A stretch of 64,000 nt of DNA from Dentipellis sp. KUC8613 (GCA_002286715.1 NSJX01000002.1:296396-360395); one strand, 5' to 3'; positions 27,451 to 38,587 are shown, counted from the first letter of the stretch. Notes: generated by a model from the sequence alone, not told the origin. Numbers and translations: made by a program.

Positions 27451-27868
27451 ACGTGGTGCGCATGAAGCCTTTCGTTGGCGCTGGCCACTTTCATTTGAAT
27501 CTCATTCGACTGGGTTCGATTCCGCGACTCTGGCAGTCGCGCTTGAGATCCATGTCGGCCTGCGTTCAGATTCCCTTGTATGTTTTACACGAATAACGAC
27601 GATGCATAACCTTTCTGCGCGGACGCTCTTGCAGTGAAAGTGACGTCGGACGGTGCGGGACCCTAACCTAACCTCAATTCAACTTATTGCACACTTACCT
27701 CACTAGAACCCGGATGTAGGTTGGGTTGTACAGCACACCATCGCGCACTCCCCGCCCGACGCACCCAGACTCGAATTAATCTCCCAATAGACTCCTGAAA
27801 TAGAGCGACTTGGAGCTGCAACCCAGTCGCACTTTCCACGTCTTCAAGTTCAATTATTGACCACCGAA
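27451..27868. other. Short intergenic region before FunK1 copy 1
   Basis: 418 bases holding the 3' flank of the hypothetical gene and the promoter of the kinase gene. It lacks the promoter module seen at FunK1 copies 2 and 4. A tRNA-like GGGTTCGATTCC near 27511 has no matching arms. Confidence 0.45.
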
Positions 27869-30101
27869 ATGGCTCCTATGCCGCATCTCTCCTATTCAGA
27901 AGAAAAGTCGTTCTACCATGAACTATGCGAAGACATGGAGGGACAATTTGTAGGCCCGATGCCCGTCGAGGCGTTCCTCGACGCCTTCGTGCCCGAAGCA
28001 CCGACTCCGCGCCCGGCGTCTGTTGGTAATGTATTCAAAGGTATCAGCTCTCCGCCGAAAGGCTGCGGAAAGAAGAGGAACAGAAAGGGCTCTAGAAAGA
28101 AGTGGAGTTTCGAAGACGCGTTTGTGAGTGCCCTATGTGCCATTTTTCGATCTTTGAGAATAGCTGTAAACGTGAACGTTGTCTGCAGATCAGCACTGTG
28201 AACGCATCTGGCATTTGTCCTGACCTGAAGCTCTTCAATACGGCTGCTAAAGATGGAGGCAAGTACGTCTCTGACCGGAGACCTGATATCAGTGTTTGCG
28301 ACCACCCGAGGGACCCCTCGGGTACCACTTCCTGGACCTCTTCCAGCGGTGCGACTTACAGACCTCGCAGTGTCAGCCCCGACAGTCCTACTACTTGCTG
28401 GCACGCCATGGAGCTCTGCATAGGATGCATGACTGACGAACAGGATCCCTTCTCCGATGCGCCACGCGACGAGTCGGAGGACAACTCGAGTTTCGAGAGG
28501 TCCACCTCACTCGAGCCCGTGGAGGCCCGGGGGAAAATCGTCTCGCACGCCGGCGCACAAATGAACTTCCAGTTCCGCAGCTTCTGCTTCTCAATCTGCT
28601 TGATCGCCCAAACAGATGCGCGTCTGATCCGCTGGGACCGCAGCGGTGCCATCGTAACTGAACGCTTCAACTTTACGAGGATGAACGAGATCTCCTGGCA
28701 GAGTTTCTCTAGCGTTTCAACCATCTTGACTATGTTCAGCGCGGTCATGACCCGTCCCTCGTAGTCGCCTCCCCTGCGGAGCAGGCCCTGGCCGAAGAGC
28801 ACGGGCTGGAGGGCGAGATATACAAAGTCGCAGTCGTCGACGATGTCGACAAGATCAAGCGGTATTTCCTCATCGCGGCGCCCAGCCCGACCGAATACAA
28901 ACTCGCCTTCACCGGCCGTGCGTCGTTCGGTGGTATCGCCCTCGACATGCAGACGAAGAGGAAAGTCTGGCTTAAGGACTCATGGAGGATCGCGCTGGAT
29001 GAGATTGAGAAAGAGTATGCGGTCTATGCGAAGCTTCGAGCAAAGGATGTGCCGAATGTCGCTGAGATGCTCTGTGGGGGCGACGTCGTAGGGGGGCCGG
29101 GTCAGAGGACGCTCACCCCCGACTACGTCGACGCGCCTTGGCGTCGTGGTGAAGTGGATATTCTTCCTCACTGTCATTATCGTCTGGTGCTGGGATCTTT
29201 TGGCCGCCCGCTGAAGGATTTTCGATCGACGAAAGAGTTGGTTGGAGTGGTCCGGGATGCTCTCGTTGGTGCGTTCGTCCTATTTTTGGTGAAGTGGTAT
29301 CTGAAGTGGTATCTGGTAGCCCATTGGGAGGCGTTTTCGCGGGCGGGCGTCCTCCACCGTGATATTAGCGGAGGGAATATCCTCATCGTTCAAGATGACA
29401 AGACAACTCACGGAGTTCTGATAGACTGGGACATGTCGAAAGACATGACAGTAGATGCTCCATCCCTTATCAAATGGCGCATTGTGAGCCTTCGCTTCAT
29501 CGTATCAGAATTTCACTGATTGACTTCTCAGGGGACATGGAGGTTCATGTCAGCGGCAATTCTCCGGCAGAGTGACAAACCCCATGAGTACTGCGACGAC
29601 CTGGAGTCGTTCGAACACGTCATCACATATCACATTCTCCGTTATCGTCCTTGGAAACTCGAGGCATACCACCATGCAATGGAGGAAATATACGACAGCT
29701 CCTTTTGGACTGACGACGGTGACGAGGTCCTCGGCGGAAGGGGAAAGCGGGGGTTCTTTTCAACTGTGTTTCCTCCGGAAGAATTTGAGGCGGAGATGCC
29801 TTCGCATATCGCTGGACTTCTGAACGATCTCCGCGAGCCGTTTCACTTCTTCTATGGCTCTCGCTCTGGGCTAGGATCCGATTACATCAAGAGAGAGGAG
29901 GCTGAAAGACAAGTTCGGTCGGTCACTTACTTTCTTGAGATCTTGAATAAGGCGATGGATGGTTGGGCCACGGACGACGGCAGTGAAGACCAGCTCGAAA
30001 CAAGGCTGTCTGTGGCGGGGTTGCTGGGGAAGAGGAGGAGGCCAACAGCATATCCTAGCAGTACGCGACTTCAACCGAAGGGCCCGAGCCGTTTCAAATG
30101 A
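27869..30101 (+). CDS. FunK1 fungal-type protein kinase, copy 1 (disrupted or with an extra intron)
   Basis: Member of the FunK1 kinase family expanded in mushrooms. Family landmarks: N-terminal motif GQFVGPMPVEAFLDAFVPEA, DARLIRWDRSGAIV, beta-3 lysine in VWLKDSWR, catalytic loop VLHRDISGGNILI, metal-binding LIDWDMSK in place of DFG, and GTWRFMSAAIL. Introns lie at about 28123-28189, 29269-29319 and 29485-29531, the same positions as in the other copies. Between SGAI and RFNHLDY the reading frame breaks: the segment 28654-28712 is 59 nt instead of the 57 nt (19 codons) of copy 4 and contains TAG where copy 4 has the Trp codon TGG. Either this is a pseudogene, or the segment, which begins GTAACT and ends CTCTAG, is spliced out in frame. 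The rest is intact to a KRRRP basic tail, so recent damage or a new intron are both possible. Confidence 0.8.
28654..28712 (+). other. Frame lesion or candidate new intron in FunK1 copy 1
   Basis: 59 nt starting GTAACTGAACG and ending TTTCTCTAG. Removing it joins ATC (28653) to CGT (28713) in frame. It exactly covers the codons for V-T-E-R-F to F-L-W conserved in copies 2, 3 and 4. There is no clear branch-point consensus. Confidence 0.6.
29291..29314 (+). repeat. 12-bp tandem duplication inside a FunK1 intron
   Basis: GAAGTGGTATCT occurs twice in direct succession. It lies in the 51-nt intron 29269-29319 of FunK1 copy 1; without it the intron would be only 39 nt. The intron is a multiple of three and has no stop codon, so its retention would still leave an open frame. 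Confidence 0.85.
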
Positions 30102-30715
30102 TTTGAGGAGTCCCTCCAGTCATGAACGCACGGAACCGACGCGATGCAAACGGTACCTGTATCTCTACGACCAAAAGCTCGTCCCTGCAGATGTACTACG
30201 TGGCAATCTCTTTCGTTTGTATGAGTTATGCATCATGAGCTACACACCAGGGGAAGCCTTACCATGGCCGATGAAGAGACTTGAGACGGCGATTTCGTTA
30301 CCTTGCAAAAGTCAAGACAAGGACGCACCAGGAAACCCGAAGACTCAAAAGCCTCGGCCTTGGGTCACTGTGAGAACCCATATTTGGGGAAATGTTCACA
30401 TCACATGAGAGTCACGTTAGTTGAACTTCCCCCGGTTTTCGCAAGCCGGCTGCTTCCCCTCCTCTCTTCCCCCCTCCATCCTCCATTTGTTACGACCGGA
30501 TATCCGGTGTGGTTGACACGACTTTGTGCGTTCATTTCTTTGCTCAAACGCGTTCTGATCGCGTGTCACTGACCCATATGCAACTCGCGTGCCACCGCAG
30601 TGACGCCCACGTTCTTTCTATATAAACGCACCACACACTCACACACTGATCCAACCCGCCTTACACGCCCCGACATACACTGACGACTGACCGAGAAGTA
30701 TCTCCTCGTGCTCGA
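30102..30715. other. Intergenic region with promoter of the membrane-protein gene
   Basis: Carries the 3' flank of FunK1 copy 1 and, at the right end, a good TATA box with a short 5' untranslated region. No other signal seen. Confidence 0.5.
30619..30626 (+). promoter_or_regulatory. TATA box of the Ser/Thr-rich membrane-protein gene
   Basis: TATATAAA about 90 bases before the start codon at 30716, with C/A-rich leader (cacacactcacacactg) between them. Confidence 0.6.
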
Positions 30716-33700
30716 ATGGCTGCGCCGACCCAGAATTATCCCGCGTGGCTATCGGTCTCTACCTCCATTGCGACAGACCCGAACGGAATCCCCACCGCGA
30801 CCAGCACGACAGTAATTAACCTGCCCCTGACTTACTATGGTCCGCCTGTGAGTGTTCCTATCACATCTGTGTTACCCTTCTTTTCCGGTTGGTGGGAGCT
30901 GCGGTTCGTCCGCGAGTAAGACAATCTGGGGAGATAGAACGGCGTTATCAGTGTGTTTTCGGTGAGCTCCGGTAGAGCTGCGTCTAGTGCTGATGTCATT
31001 AAAGCTCGACATGTCGGCGACCATCAGCTGCTAGACCACGTTCGGCCTTCTAGTCGTCGAGTTCTGATATCTAGCGTCTAACCGTTATTGGGTTCACAAG
31101 TTTGATCTCTGTTGCTAATTGCCTGCTTTCGTCTCTTTCGCAGATTCCGCTCGGTACAGATGGTTCTTGGGTCTATGGTGGCCTCACGTCGCCACCCCCG
31201 GAATCCTCCAGTCCATCTGTGACTGCCGCACCGTCGTCTTCTGCGATACCTTCCACTTCCTCCTCCGCGATACCTTCTTCCTCTACGACTTCGTCACCCA
31301 CATCATCTACGATATCCTCTCAAACTTCATCCTCATCATTATCCGGCACATCATCGACCACATCATCGACCACACCAACTGCTGTCGCCGGCAACTCATC
31401 TGCGCATAAGCGGGTAATCATCGGTGCAGTCCTTGGCTCCGTCCTCGGATCGCTGCTGCTTTTGATCCTCCTCATACTCTTCCTGCGATGGCGCGCACGA
31501 AGGTTTGCCGGCCCCGCTTCCCCACGCCGCCGACGTGACAATCCCCTATGGATGTGGGAAATGGTTGATCCGCCCCCTCCTGGCCAGGACAACGAAGGCC
31601 GTGAGGCGGGCGAAGGCTCCCCCCGCGGAAGCGGCGAAGAGCACGACTCTTTCCTGCGTCGCAGCGTCGGTGCCACCGACGGGATGAAAGAGCGCGACCC
31701 CAGTGCGAGGTTGATCGCAGACCCCCATGCGCCAACTGCTGCAACTGCAATGGGTGTTGCCATTGCCGGCGCCGACGCTGCAGCCCTGCATAACTCACAA
31801 TCGACGCGCGGCTCTGGGGAAAAGACAAGCACTTCCGGCTCCCAGTATGCCAGCGCGTCTGCAGGCAGCAGCGGCAGTCGTCCCTCCGCAGGCGGTCAGC
31901 ACATCATCCCGCGCGACGTTCTTCTCCGCATGTACCCCGACGACGATGCCGAGACATCCGCAACTCACACCGGTGGCATCCGGGTTGTGCGCGACGACGA
32001 CGATCATGAAGCCCGTGCAGATTCACCTCTGCTCCCTCCACCCCCGCTCACGGTCGACACCCTCCCTTTCGCTCCCCGCAAAGAGTCTCGCCAAAGCCTT
32101 GTCACTGAGGGCTCTGTCACTCCTGGAAACGAACCTGAGCGCGCAACGGTACAGACGGCACGCCGCGTCCGCGTTGACGACCTCGGACCGCGTCTTGCAG
32201 CGCGCACACTTACGACCGTCGAAGACGAAAGCCCAAGGGACGAAGCCGGTCCTACGTGGGCTCGCGCCGTCGGCCTTGGCGTCGGCCCTCTCGCGAAACT
32301 GCGCCGCCTCAGCTTCCTCAGCCGTGCACCGGAGTCATCCGGCCGCTCTCGCCCAGTCTCACGTCCAGCCTCACTGGTCGCTCAAGGTCTGACCGACGCC
32401 GAAATCGAAGGTGGCCGTGCCGGGATGTCGAGTGTTCGCCCGGAGATGGGCTACCGCGACGAGGGCCCGCGTCCGATTTCGACCGTCAGCGGACGTAGTG
32501 CGGTCTCGTCCGGAGGCAATAGCGTCTACCATGATGCCGTGTCCCGTCCTCAGACACCAGGCTCGTCATCGCACCCACAAAGTACCTCTTCCACGACCGG
32601 CCGTGGTCCAGGCCCCTCCCAGCTCGCGATCAGCCACCGACCCGAGGCAAGCGGGAGCGCGTCCGAGCCGGAGAGCGCGCCGCCTGCATACGAGGCCACT
32701 CCCCCTGCCGGCTACCCTGGCGCAACAGCGCACGCGGCAAGCGCGCCTGACGTCCTTGACATGCCCGCGCCGCGTGCCGAGGTGCCGTTTGCAGAGCGAA
32801 GCCAGACGCGCAACTCGTCTCCCCCGGGGCTCATGCCGCTCGCAACCACGCGTGCATGGCGCAACTCGGCCTCCGTGTCCGGCGAGGGCACGCGCTCGCC
32901 TGGGTCGTTCGTCACTGCTGGCACTGGCAGCAGCGGCGAGGCGGGGATCACGATTGATGTGCTGGAAGAGGCGCCGCCTGCTGCGGGTGCGGGGTGGAGA
33001 GTCATGGCGCGTGGGATTGCTGAGCAGGATCGGCGGACGACGTTCGGTATGGTAAGTGTATCCCTGTCATTTATTTTCTTCTCCGGTGGTTCATGTCTGA
33101 CGCGACGATGTTGTTGTAGCCCCCGGTATACGTCCACCCACGCGACGCCACCACCTCGCACGAAGGCTTCCTGCACTCCATGCGCTCACATCTCAGCCCG
33201 CGCTCCGCCTACAGCCCCACAGGCTCCGCACCCACCTCCCGACACGTCGAGTCGCCATCCGGCGGCACCGGCTCGTCGAACTCGCGCCCCTCAGGCCACT
33301 CGCGCTCGGGGAGTAGCGGCGCCTCGCTCGTGCACTCCGCGTCCATCTCCTCCGACGGCCGGCGGCGCGCGCACCTGAGCGACCTCTCGCCGCCCATCTC
33401 CGCCGTCGGCCGCTCGTCGATGGTCCCGCCGCCGGTCCCGCCAGCTGTCCCGTCTGCGCTGCACCACGCGAAGAGCGCGACCGTGACGTCGTCCGGGACG
33501 ACCGCGACGGGCTCGAGCGTCACGACGCACACGTCCGTCACGGACCCGGCTACGGGCGACGTGATGCGCTTCCCGAGCGTGCCGTGGACGGGCGGGCTCG
33601 GGCACGGGCACGGGCGCGCGCAGGGCGAGCCGGAGGAGCGCGAGTCGTGGGCGGGCAGCTGGGGCAGCCCTGCGCATCTGAAGGCGCTCCAGAGCCGTGT

Positions 33701-33731
33701 GTCGGACCAGGAGGCGACGAGCCATTCGTAG
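30716..33731 (+). CDS. Single-pass membrane protein, Ser/Thr-rich ectodomain and long cytoplasmic tail
   Basis: Not assigned to a named family. The first exon encodes a 44-residue segment (MAAPTQNYPAWLSVSTSI...) and is followed by an unusually long intron, 30848-31143 (296 nt). The next exon gives GTDGSWVYGGLTSPPP, then about 60 residues of almost pure Ser/Thr/Pro, which would be O-mannosylated. One membrane helix (VIIGAVLGSVLGSLLLLILL plus ILFL) is followed by a basic stop-transfer (RWRARRFAGPASPRRRR), so the Ser/Thr side should face outward. The remaining roughly 750 residues are disordered, rich in Ser, Pro and charged patches, with conserved-looking bits PAYEATPPAGYPG and PPVYVHPRD after an intron at 33053-33119. 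No cleavable signal peptide is evident. The layout recalls fungal wall-stress sensors, but the WSC cysteine domain is absent. Role inferred only: surface sensor or adaptor. Confidence 0.75.
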
Positions 33732-34172
33732 GCTTGTGGTCTCGGCTGTGGTAGGTTTCGTCTTGTTGCGCGATTTGTGACGAATGACTCGTGTCGGACC
33801 GTTCTTGAGGTCGTGACGGCGATTACTTAGAGGCGCGTCTGTTTTTGCATTGGGTTTGAGTGCCGATCTTCCCTCCCCCCATCTCATCTCCTCCATCTAT
33901 CTATATTTATCTCCCTCACGCATATCCTTATCCCCCCCCCCATCTTCGTCTCCGAACATTTACCTGCGATACCTCTACATTCTCATCCCCATTTCACTTC
34001 GATTTCTTCCACTGATCTCGATTCCCACTGTTCATCTCATCTCTTGCTGACCTGACCCTTGCAATACTGACGACCCCGTTACGACCTGCGTTTACGAATA
34101 TGTTTATGATTTTTGCTTGTGCCTAGTGCTCCGTGCTTTGTGCTTCGTGTAGATTCGATTTCACAAGTTATG

Positions 34173-34193
34173 GTTTACAGTTTACAGTTTACA
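34173..34193. repeat. GTTTACA heptamer, three copies
   Basis: Three exact tandem heptamers in the 3' intergenic space; a short simple repeat with no evident role. Confidence 0.8.
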
Positions 34194-34600
34194 ATTGCAG
34201 ATGCAGTTGTGTGGCGCTCTAGAGACTGTTGTGATGCTTTTTATAAGTAAGAACGATGGGTGTGCGTATGAATATGGACATGAATTGAATTCTATGTTGT
34301 TGGCAAATTTGCGGATGGTAGGCACTGTACCCTGTTTCTGTTTGACGATAAGCTAATGCTCGTGAAGCGCCCTAGGGGGGGAAGGGGGGGGGTCCTTGAA
34401 AAGTAACATGTACACAGGCTTCCGAAGAATTTCGGGGTTGGGATAATACAGTATTCCTGGAATCTTGACGCGAATTAGGGTACAGTACAAGAGAGAGCAG
34501 GCTTAGAAGATACAGGATGCTTATGATCCACAGGGCTTGGTTTTTGCTGAGATACTGTACAAGTGCAGGCAGGCAGCAAGGCAGGAGGACGACGACGAGG

Positions 34601-34634
34601 CGAGATGAGACGAGACGAGACGAGACGAGACGAG
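34601..34634. repeat. CGAGA pentamer microsatellite
   Basis: About six and a half tandem CGAGA units, the first imperfect (CGAGATGAGA). It lies in a purine-rich stretch downstream of the Ecm11-like gene. Confidence 0.85.
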
Positions 34635-34817
34635 CGGAACTGAGACGACAAGCCACAGAAAAACAGGGCAGAATGCAGACCAAGACAACAAGCGATCAAG
34701 AAAAATCCAGATATCGACGAAGCCGGAGTCTGAGCGTGAGCACAAGCACGAGCACGAGCAAGGAGACTCCCAAAGCCATCCAGACGAAGCCAAGTCAGAA
34801 CAAGCCACGCTCATCGT

Positions 34818-36269
34818 TCACTGCCCCGCAGCATCCGCCGGCACCCCGCCGCTTCCTTCGCCCAGCTGGACCGCCCCAAGTACATTGCCGCTGTTACGCA
34901 TGAGCGCCTCGCGCACCTTGCGGTTCGTCTCTGCGCGCGCTTCGAGCACGGCGCGGTGCGCGCCGAGCTTGGCTTGCAGAGCGCCGTACGCGGTTGTTTT
35001 GGTTCTGCAGATAATACCGAGCGCATATAACCACCCACGCGTCAGTAAAATTGAATTATAGGGTCCAGTTCTCGACTGAGGGAGAGATGCTAGTGATACG
35101 CACGTAACATGATCCGCAACCTGCTCCCACCAAACCGTGAATGTGAATCTGGGCATGCATATATACATACACAAGACGGCACGTACCATCTTGAGCACCT
35201 TCCCAAACCGTTGCGCGAGCTCGTCCGCCCCAGCGCGCCATTCGTCCATGCTCGCGTCGCGCCAGCGCTGCCGCGCACGCTCGTAGACGTCTGCGCATTC
35301 CGCGAGCTGAGTATCGTCCACGTCGAACCCAAGCCCGCCGAACAGGTCGCCGAGCGCGTTTGCGCTCGTCTGCTGCGGCGCCGGCGCTTGAGGTTGTTCC
35401 TGCACATGCCCTTGTGTCTGGCCCTGGACACGCGCCTCGGAGCGCCCACCACCGAAAAACTTGGGCGACTTCGCGTTGTTACCGTACGTGTCTCCTCCAG
35501 CGCGCATACGCTTCGCCGCATGGCCCATACCCGTGACCTCGACGATCTCCGCCTCCCCGTCGTCCTCTTGCGCAACCAAAGACGGCCTCTTGCGCCCCAT
35601 ACGCAGCATCGCGGCTGTCCGCGCCGGCGTGCGCTGAGCGCTCTCGTCCTCAACGCCAGCAGCAGAGAGGTACCCGCTGTCCTCGTGCATGGACTCCTCA
35701 ATGCTGTCGAGCGGCACGCGCCGCGGGGGCGTGGGGTCCGGGAGCAGGCCGTTCGGGGTGAACCTGTCTCGAGCAGAGGCGGAGGTGGGTATATGCGCCT
35801 CGTTTGCCTCGAAAAGGTCCGGGGTGATCATCTGCGACCAGCTGGTGCGTGGGATCGGCATCCGGGGCATGACGGGGGAGGCGGGGCGGGCGCGCGGGGC
35901 GGCGATGCGGCCTTGGCTTGGGTCGGGAGGAGGGTTCGGGTTCTGCATCGCTGCGCCTGTGGTGTTGCGTCTGTTTGATTTGAAGCTGGTTACGTTCAAT
36001 GGCGGCCGGGTTATATCTGAAGATGTGTTGGTGTTTGCGGACATCTTGTCTTTTGCCTCGGCTTCGTCCTTCAGCTTGAGCCGCTCCTGCATCTGGATCG
36101 AGGGTGGGTTTTCCTGGCCACGGGTAATCGGCTGCTTGTGAGAGTCGGGCTTGGGTTTGACGTGTTGCTGAGCCGTGGAGGGGCGCTGTATCTCCATGCC
36201 CGCAGCAACCTCCGCGAGGCGGTCTGCGCGAGAGGCGGGGCGGGGAATGAAGGCGTGACGAGCGCTCAT
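34818..36269 (-). CDS. Hypothetical protein, possibly Ecm11-like
   Basis: Starts MSARHAFIPRPASRADRL. The first 330 residues are low complexity, with conserved-looking islands PRTSWSQMITPDLFE, RRVPLDSIEESMHEDSGYLS, a KRPSL phospho-like site and AAKRMRAGG, which may be a nuclear signal. The C-terminal helical part starts DLFGGLGFDVDD and contains MDEWRAGADELAQRFGKVLKM, then VADHV and, after a second intron, TTKTTAYGALQAKLGAHRAV with a coiled-coil end (EARAETNRKVREALM). The Trp-rich helix followed by a long coiled coil resembles the C-terminal domain of Ecm11, a SUMO-modified synaptonemal-complex factor, but I cannot confirm it without a profile search. Two introns (about 35129-35196 and 35012-35105) restore the frame. 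Existence of the gene is well supported; the family is tentative. Confidence 0.7.
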   Translation of the reverse strand: MSARHAFIPRPASRADRLAEVAAGMEIQRPSTAQQHVKPKPDSHKQPITRGQENPPSIQMQERLKLKDEAEAKDKMSANTNTSSDITRPPLNVTSFKSNRRNTTGAAMQNPNPPPDPSQGRIAAPRARPASPVMPRMPIPRTSWSQMITPDLFEANEAHIPTSASARDRFTPNGLLPDPTPPRRVPLDSIEESMHEDSGYLSAAGVEDESAQRTPARTAAMLRMGRKRPSLVAQEDDGEAEIVEVTGMGHAAKRMRAGGDTYGNNAKSPKFFGGGRSEARVQGQTQGHVQEQPQAPAPQQTSANALGDLFGGLGFDVDDTQLAECADVYERARQRWRDASMDEWRAGADELAQRFGKVLKMVRAVLCMYICMPRFTFTVWWEQVADHVTCVSLASLPQSRTGPYNSILLTRGWLYALGIICRTKTTAYGALQAKLGAHRAVLEARAETNRKVREALMRNSGNVLGAVQLGEGSGGVPADAAGQ

Positions 36270-36966
36270 GACTGGTATCTGGTAGAAAAAGCTGATTTTG
36301 ATCAGTAAAGTGGCTAGGGGATGTCTTTGCCGACGTCGAGCGTTGAGGTGGTCGTCGATGGTAAAGAGCTGAAGGCCGTGACAACGGTCTAGTATACAGA
36401 CGCGTGACGTCACGCGTTTGAGAGACACGTGATGCTGTCACTTGTTTGTACTCAAAAATTGGGGTTTGGGTTGGGTTGGGTTGTCCTTTCACTCACCTTA
36501 TAGCATACACATAGATCATCGAAGCTCTTCGGAATTCCCCTCAAATGTCCAATCATCACAAGAATATCGTGAAACTATGCTCCGTGAGCCCTGTTTCACC
36601 TTCTAGGCCTGGCTGCGGTTCAAACATTGAATTACGCGCTCATCGTCAGGCGTGACAAATCTTTCCATGAGCTGGGTAGCCTTGAATCCTTTCTTTGATT
36701 CGTCGGCGTCTGCTACTCTCCTTCTGCTTCATCTCTTGCTCAAACTTGCGACAGACCGCGAAAAATGGTGCGATCGACATGGCTCGGACCTTGCCTACGG
36801 CACCCCGCTGTTCCCCGCATTTTCCCGCATGCATGGTGACTGAGCGCAAGCAGGCGCCCAACGCGATATTACATCTACTCATCATGTCTGACTCGAGGTC
36901 TTGGCCTCCAACCGCAACGAACGACCGCACGTTTACTGTGTCGTGGGGAGTCTCTTTCGCTTCCAG
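36270..36966. other. Divergent promoter region
   Basis: Between the Ecm11-like gene and the transporter, which diverge. A G/T-rich GGGTTGGGTTGGGTT stretch at about 36466-36481 is the only low-complexity feature; it is not the TTAGGG telomere repeat. No coding signal supported. Confidence 0.5.
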
Positions 36967-38587
36967 ATGTCTACCGTCCTAGGGACCCAATTCAGCGCTC
37001 AGATCATCGACGAAGCCACGCGCGACCCCGAGGTGGATGGAGTCGACCCCGAGTATAAGCTGCCGAAACGCTCATCTCTGGTGATAGTAATATTGTCCAA
37101 TGTCTTGATGCAGGTGCGTAGCTTGCTATTGAGAGGAATGCAACGAGAGCTGACGGTTGTCTGCATTTTGCACACAGATATCATTCTTTATCATTGTGTC
37201 ATCCTCGAGCGCATACGCAGAACACCTCGGAGGGTCCGCTACCTTCTCCGGTCTCGTCATCGGTATTCCAACCGCGTTCTCTGGCCTGACGCTGATCCCG
37301 CTCATGCGGCTCGACCAAGGTGCGTCTACCCCACCTTCACATCCTGCGCTACTCCTAAACATGCACCTCAGGCAAATATACCCGCCCGCTCCATTTCACA
37401 TGCTGCACGATGGCTCTCGGCAGCATCCTCTACGCCCTCGCATACCGCTTCTCGTTCCTCTACCTCATCCTGATCGGACGCATGGTACAAGGCCTCGGCT
37501 TCACCTTCTGGATGTACTCCAAGCGCTACTGCTCCGACCCGCGCATCGTCGGCATCCGGCGGCGCACGACGCTCGCGGGCTGGCTCGTCCTCGGGCAGGG
37601 CATCGGCATGAGCCTCGGGCCTTTCGCCGGCGGGCTGCTGTTCCGCATCGGGTTTAGTAACAGGGTGTTCAATGGCTACACAAGCCCCGGGTGGATCATG
37701 GCCTGCGCATGGCTCGCGTTCTGGGTTGCGTGCGCGGTGTGGTTCGAGGACGTGCCCTCAGCGCCTGCGAGCGCGCCCGCCGTCGAGCTGCAGCCCGTGT
37801 CCGCCGCGCAAGGCACCGAGGCCGAGGACAAAGACAAGGACAAGGACGAACAAGACGTGTCCGTAGAGCCTTCCGCCGAGCCGCCGAGCAGCAGCAACAG
37901 CACCACCTACGCGCGCCCGCACACGCGCCTCAACGCGCGCCAATGGGGCGTCGTCGCGTGCATGTGCTGGTTCGCGATGACCTGCTTCTTCGTGCTCGGC
38001 GCGTGGGAGTCGAACCTGCCCGTGTTCGGCGCGGCGACGCCCGCGCTGCACTGGTCGCCGTACGCGTCAGGCAACTTCATCGCGCTCGGCGGGATCGCGA
38101 CGTTCCCGTTCCTGCTGTTCAACCTCTTCTTCGCGCGCCGGCTGCAAGATCGGCATATCCTCGCGCTCGGCTCCGGGCTGGGCCTCGTGGGGCTGCTCGT
38201 GGCGACTGCGGTGCTCAAGACGAGGGCGGTGAACTATGGCAGCATTTTTGTTCCGTGGTTCTTGGTTGCGCTTGGGTTTAATCTCGCGAGCACTTGCACG
38301 CTGAGCCTGTTGAGCAAGCAGTTGCCGGATTCGTGGAATGGGAAGACGAGTCTTGGTATGTGCACCCAATCCTGCGTTACGCGAAGACAAGAGGTTCTGA
38401 TGTTGCATCTGCACGCATAGCCATCCAGTATAGCAACTACACGGGCCGTGTGACGGGCGCGGTGTGGGGTGGTAGTGGCGTCAAGCTCGGCATGCTGAAC
38501 TACGTCGGGCTCGAGATCGCCTACCTTGGCGTCGGCGCGCTGATGTTCACAACGCTCTGGAGAGAGCTCAAGGCTAAAACAGGTTGA
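36967..38587 (+). CDS. Major facilitator superfamily transporter
   Basis: Integral membrane carrier moving a small solute by proton-coupled or facilitated transport; substrate unknown. The first exon (MSTVLGTQFSAQIIDEATRD) ends in a membrane helix (LVIVILSNVLMQ) that continues after the intron with ISFFIIVSSSSAYAEHLGG. Then come GLVIGIPTAFSGLTLIPLM, MALGSILYALAYRFSFLYL, and the MFS signature LILIGRMVQGLGF with RRRTTLAGWLVLGQGIGMSL. A charged cytoplasmic loop (EAEDKDKDKDEQD) separates the two halves. The second half has WGVVACMCWFAMTCFFVLG, ALGGIATFPFLLFNLFFARR, HILALGSGLGLVGLLV and SIFVPWFLVALGFNLAST. Three introns. About 470-490 residues, normal length; 11-12 spans are visible. Confidence 0.88.

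Larger units (their letters stand above)
33732..34817. other. 1.1 kb intergenic region with simple repeats
   Basis: Between two convergent genes. It holds pyrimidine-rich tracts (33890-34000), three GTTTACA repeats (34173-34193) and a CGAGA pentamer array (34601-34634). No gene can be supported. Confidence 0.6.

Noticed and set aside
27505..27535. GGGTTCGATTCC resembling a tRNA B box
   Set aside because: The flanking bases do not form a T stem and no other tRNA arms are present.
27660..27676. CCCTAACCTAACC telomere-like sequence
   Set aside because: Only two imperfect units, inside a gene-dense region; not an interstitial telomere array.
36466..36481. GGGTT repeats as a telomeric relic
   Set aside because: Unit does not match the TTAGGG fungal telomere repeat and the run is very short.
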